The translations under genes were made by a program, and so were the position numbers. From Paenibacillus sp. J45TS6 (GTDB lineage: Bacteria; Bacillota; Bacilli; Paenibacillales; Paenibacillaceae), in the NCBI RefSeq assembly GCF_018403285.1, contig NZ_BOSJ01000004.1:310001-374000 (forward strand): a stretch of 64,000 nucleotides of DNA, read 5' to 3'. Numbering within the stretch: the first letter of the stretch is position 1; each line of letters begins with the position of its first letter. The notes below the pieces were generated by a model. That model saw nothing but the letters and a program-made list of their open reading frames with translations, ran no database searches and was not told where the DNA came from. Below, piece after piece: positions 62,324 to 64,000 of the stretch.

Positions 62324-62677
62324 ATGAATGAGAAAAACAAAGGTTTGCTATGGGGAACATTAATTGGAAGTATTGCAGGTTCGATTACTGCGCTGCTCTT
62401 CGCGCCTAAAGCAGGAGCAGAACTACGTCAAGATATTTCAGATGGTGCAAAGCTGGTTACAGAGAAAAGTCAAGATTTGGCCACTAAAATTACGGATCAA
62501 AGTTCTCAGCTTTCTGCTAAAGTCGTGGAAAAGACGGAAGGAATCATTCAAGAATTCCGTTCGATCGGTAAAACAAAACCAGTGTTCGTAACGGTATCAT
62601 CCTTCAGCACGGAAGAAGAGGCAAATATAGAGGAATCTATTCTAGCCGAAATCAAGAAAATTAATGAGAGCAAGTAA
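62324..62677 (+). CDS. YtxH-type stress protein
   Basis: This 117-residue protein starts with a hydrophobic glycine-rich helix and the family block GLLWGTLIGSIAGSITALLFAPKAGAELRQDI, followed by an amphipathic helical tail. I chose ATG 62324, 11 bases after GAAGGAG; the open frame upstream overlaps YtxG by 29 bases. The pair YtxG-YtxH is conserved in Bacillales and is induced by stress there. A terminator follows. Confidence 0.88.
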   Translation: MNEKNKGLLWGTLIGSIAGSITALLFAPKAGAELRQDISDGAKLVTEKSQDLATKITDQSSQLSAKVVEKTEGIIQEFRSIGKTKPVFVTVSSFSTEEEANIEESILAEIKKINESK

Positions 62678-62728
62678 TTAATAATTTAGGGTTCCATCAG
62701 AATCTATGATTCAGCTGCGTAGCTGAAA

Positions 62729-62784
62729 AAAGGTCTGTGACTTCTTCCTGCTGTTCCTTACAGCAGTTGAAGTCAGGCCTTTTT
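62729..62784 (+). terminator. Terminator of ytxGH
   Basis: AAGGTCTGTGACTTC/GAAGTCAGGCCTT with inner CTGCTG/CAGCAG is followed by TTTTT. Confidence 0.82.
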
Positions 62785-62900
62785 GTACTGTGGAATTGTT
62801 GAAGGCTTGTGTGAAATGGAGTAAGATGTAGGTACCTTTTTGCCGAATCAATCATAATGTAAAGGTGAAAAGAAGGGAAATTATTGAAGAAGGAAGCGGT

Positions 62901-63716
62901 GTGTTCGTGCAACAAGCTATTGCTATATTAGACTCTGGTGTTGGAGGATTGACCGTTGCCAAAGAAATTATGCGTCAACTCCCTCGGGAAAAAGTGATTT
63001 ATTTTGGAGACACTGCCCGTACACCATACGGACCCCGTTCGTCCGAAGAAGTAATACATTTTACAGAACAGATTGTTGATTTTTTGGTTCAGTTTGACCC
63101 AAAAGTGATTGTGATTGCATGTAATACAGCTACAGCTGCTGCCCTTGAGCATATTAAGAGAAAAGTAGATATTCCGGTTATTGGTGTCATTCATCCTGGG
63201 GCTCGTGCAGCGATTAGCGCTACAAAGACAGCGAACATTGGTGTAATTGGCACGGTAGGTACGATTAACAGCGGGGCTTACACCGAAGCATTGAAACAGT
63301 TATCTCCTTATGTTCATGTGGAAAGCTTAGCTTGTCCTGCCCTTGTTCCACTTGTGGAACAAGGGGATTTTCGCTCGGAACATGCAAAAAACACGGTAGA
63401 AACTTCACTATCACGAATGAAGGAATTCCCTATAGATACACTCATTCTGGGATGTACGCATTATCCATTTTTGACGGATTGTATTAAAGAAGTTATGGGG
63501 CCGAGCGTGAAGCTGATTAGCTCAGCAGATGAAACTGCGAGAGAAACCAGCACTATTTTATATGATAAACGCAAGCTTGCTACGATAGAGGATACACCGG
63601 TTCACCAGTTTTTCTGCAGCGGAGATCCAGAGATGTTCCAAAGCATAGCCCGTTCTTGGCTAGGGGAACAGATTAAGAATACTCCTGTTGTATGGCAAGT
63701 ATCCAAAATGCTGTAA
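62901..63716 (+). CDS. murI: Glutamate racemase
   Basis: This 271-residue racemase makes D-glutamate for peptidoglycan. The N-terminal IAILDSGVGGLTVAKEIMRQLP is the family signature; the two catalytic cysteines are Cys74 (ACNTATA) and Cys185 (GCTHYP), and GDTARTPYG binds substrate. It corresponds to RacE of Bacillus. I chose GTG 62901, six bases after AAGGA; the frame also contains GTG 62907 and an earlier GTG 62865. It lies alone between two terminators. Confidence 0.96.
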   Translation: MFVQQAIAILDSGVGGLTVAKEIMRQLPREKVIYFGDTARTPYGPRSSEEVIHFTEQIVDFLVQFDPKVIVIACNTATAAALEHIKRKVDIPVIGVIHPGARAAISATKTANIGVIGTVGTINSGAYTEALKQLSPYVHVESLACPALVPLVEQGDFRSEHAKNTVETSLSRMKEFPIDTLILGCTHYPFLTDCIKEVMGPSVKLISSADETARETSTILYDKRKLATIEDTPVHQFFCSGDPEMFQSIARSWLGEQIKNTPVVWQVSKML

Positions 63717-63739
63717 CTATAACTTCATTCCATTCGTAT

Positions 63740-63789
63740 AAAAAAGCAACCTCTAGTCTGATTTTCATTCGGGCTTAGGTTGCTTTTTT
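63740..63789 (+). terminator. Terminator of murI
   Basis: AAAAAAGCAACCT pairs with AGGTTGCTTTTTT, with further pairing inside, and ends in TTTTTT. Confidence 0.9.
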
Positions 63790-63895
63790 GTGGTTTGTGG
63801 TCATGACTTTGATATAGATGATTATCACGGCGGACAAAGTCATATGCATATACTGCGGTAACATACGTTTTCGTTTTCTCATAGGAGGGATAAGG

Positions 63896-64000
63896 ATGGA
63901 ACGGTATGGATATCGGGAATTATTACATGACCTGGATGAAATCTGCTCGGGCAATCCTGGGATAAGATACGGTGTAATCGGAAAAAGCGTGATGGGGAAA
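63896..64000 (+). CDS. M14 family metallopeptidase, N-terminal part
   Basis: Only the first 35 codons are in the window. The ATG follows GGAGGGATAA at good spacing. The visible sequence (MERYGYRELLHDLDEICSGNP and VIGKSVMGK) matches the start of M14 carboxypeptidase-type enzymes such as gamma-D-glutamyl-L-diamino acid endopeptidases, where the Y-Y-ELL and IGKSVxGK blocks precede the zinc site. The frame runs off the end of the window, so the catalytic residues cannot be checked. Confidence 0.75.
   Translation, partial: MERYGYRELLHDLDEICSGNPGIRYGVIGKSVMGK

Overview
The window looks like chromosome from an endospore-forming, low-GC Gram-positive, most likely Paenibacillus or a close relative. 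This rests on an alpha/beta SASP gene, the sporulation membrane protein YtaF, the Bacillales gene order polA-mutM-ytaF-coaE-nrdR, a tyrosine T-box leader, S-layer-homology (SLH) proteins, and the many two-TM sugar permeases paired with lipoprotein binding proteins that are typical of Paenibacillus. No prophage, insertion sequence, CRISPR array or origin was seen.

Layout. 1-2.0 kb: end of an osmoprotectant-type ABC importer (a permease, then a binding-protein/permease fusion). 2.1-8.7 kb: housekeeping block polA, mutM, ytaF, coaE, lytic transglycosylase, a convergent SASP gene, and nrdR. 8.7-10.4 kb: a DUF2264 protein, a small membrane protein and tRNA-Ala. 10.7-20.6 kb: an accessory surface cluster made of a glycine-rich 1000-residue protein, three tandem tail-collar (MdpB-type) proteins, a secreted protein with seven Ig-like repeats and SLH anchors, and a GNAT acetyltransferase. 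It is followed by decayed DNA (a glycosidase-like pseudogene and an SLH scrap), then a DUF4180 gene and an esterase gene.

23.4-45.2 kb: a large pectin-utilisation region. Two binding proteins, one MsmX-type ATPase, two permease pairs (one interrupted by an in-frame stop), an NHL/YIP1 membrane protein, a DUF5696 protein and a secreted pectate lyase are followed by GH43, GH28, an AraC regulator, pectin methylesterase and GH105. Only the pectate lyase has a secretion signal. The picture is extracellular cleavage, ABC import of oligogalacturonides, then intracellular de-esterification and trimming. One perfect and two near-perfect cre sites suggest CcpA repression.

45.3-64 kb: a DUF3817-MFS fusion; T-box-tyrS; tRNA-Lys; an AGE-family epimerase; an L7/L12-like membrane protein; an S66 peptidase; a LysR regulator with a YxjG-type methionine synthase; tRNA-Leu; an AraC regulator divergent from a GH4 alpha-galactosidase; AraM (glycerol-1-phosphate dehydrogenase) flanked by two AraR-like operators; a tandem-HTH protein; a lone holin-like protein; several small conserved genes (Dabb, a HepT-like protein, DUF4261, YtxG/YtxH types); glutamate racemase; and the start of an M14 peptidase.

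Starts were moved inward from the longest reading frame where a Shine-Dalgarno sequence or family N-terminus supported it. All family names come from recognising motifs by eye; no database was searched.
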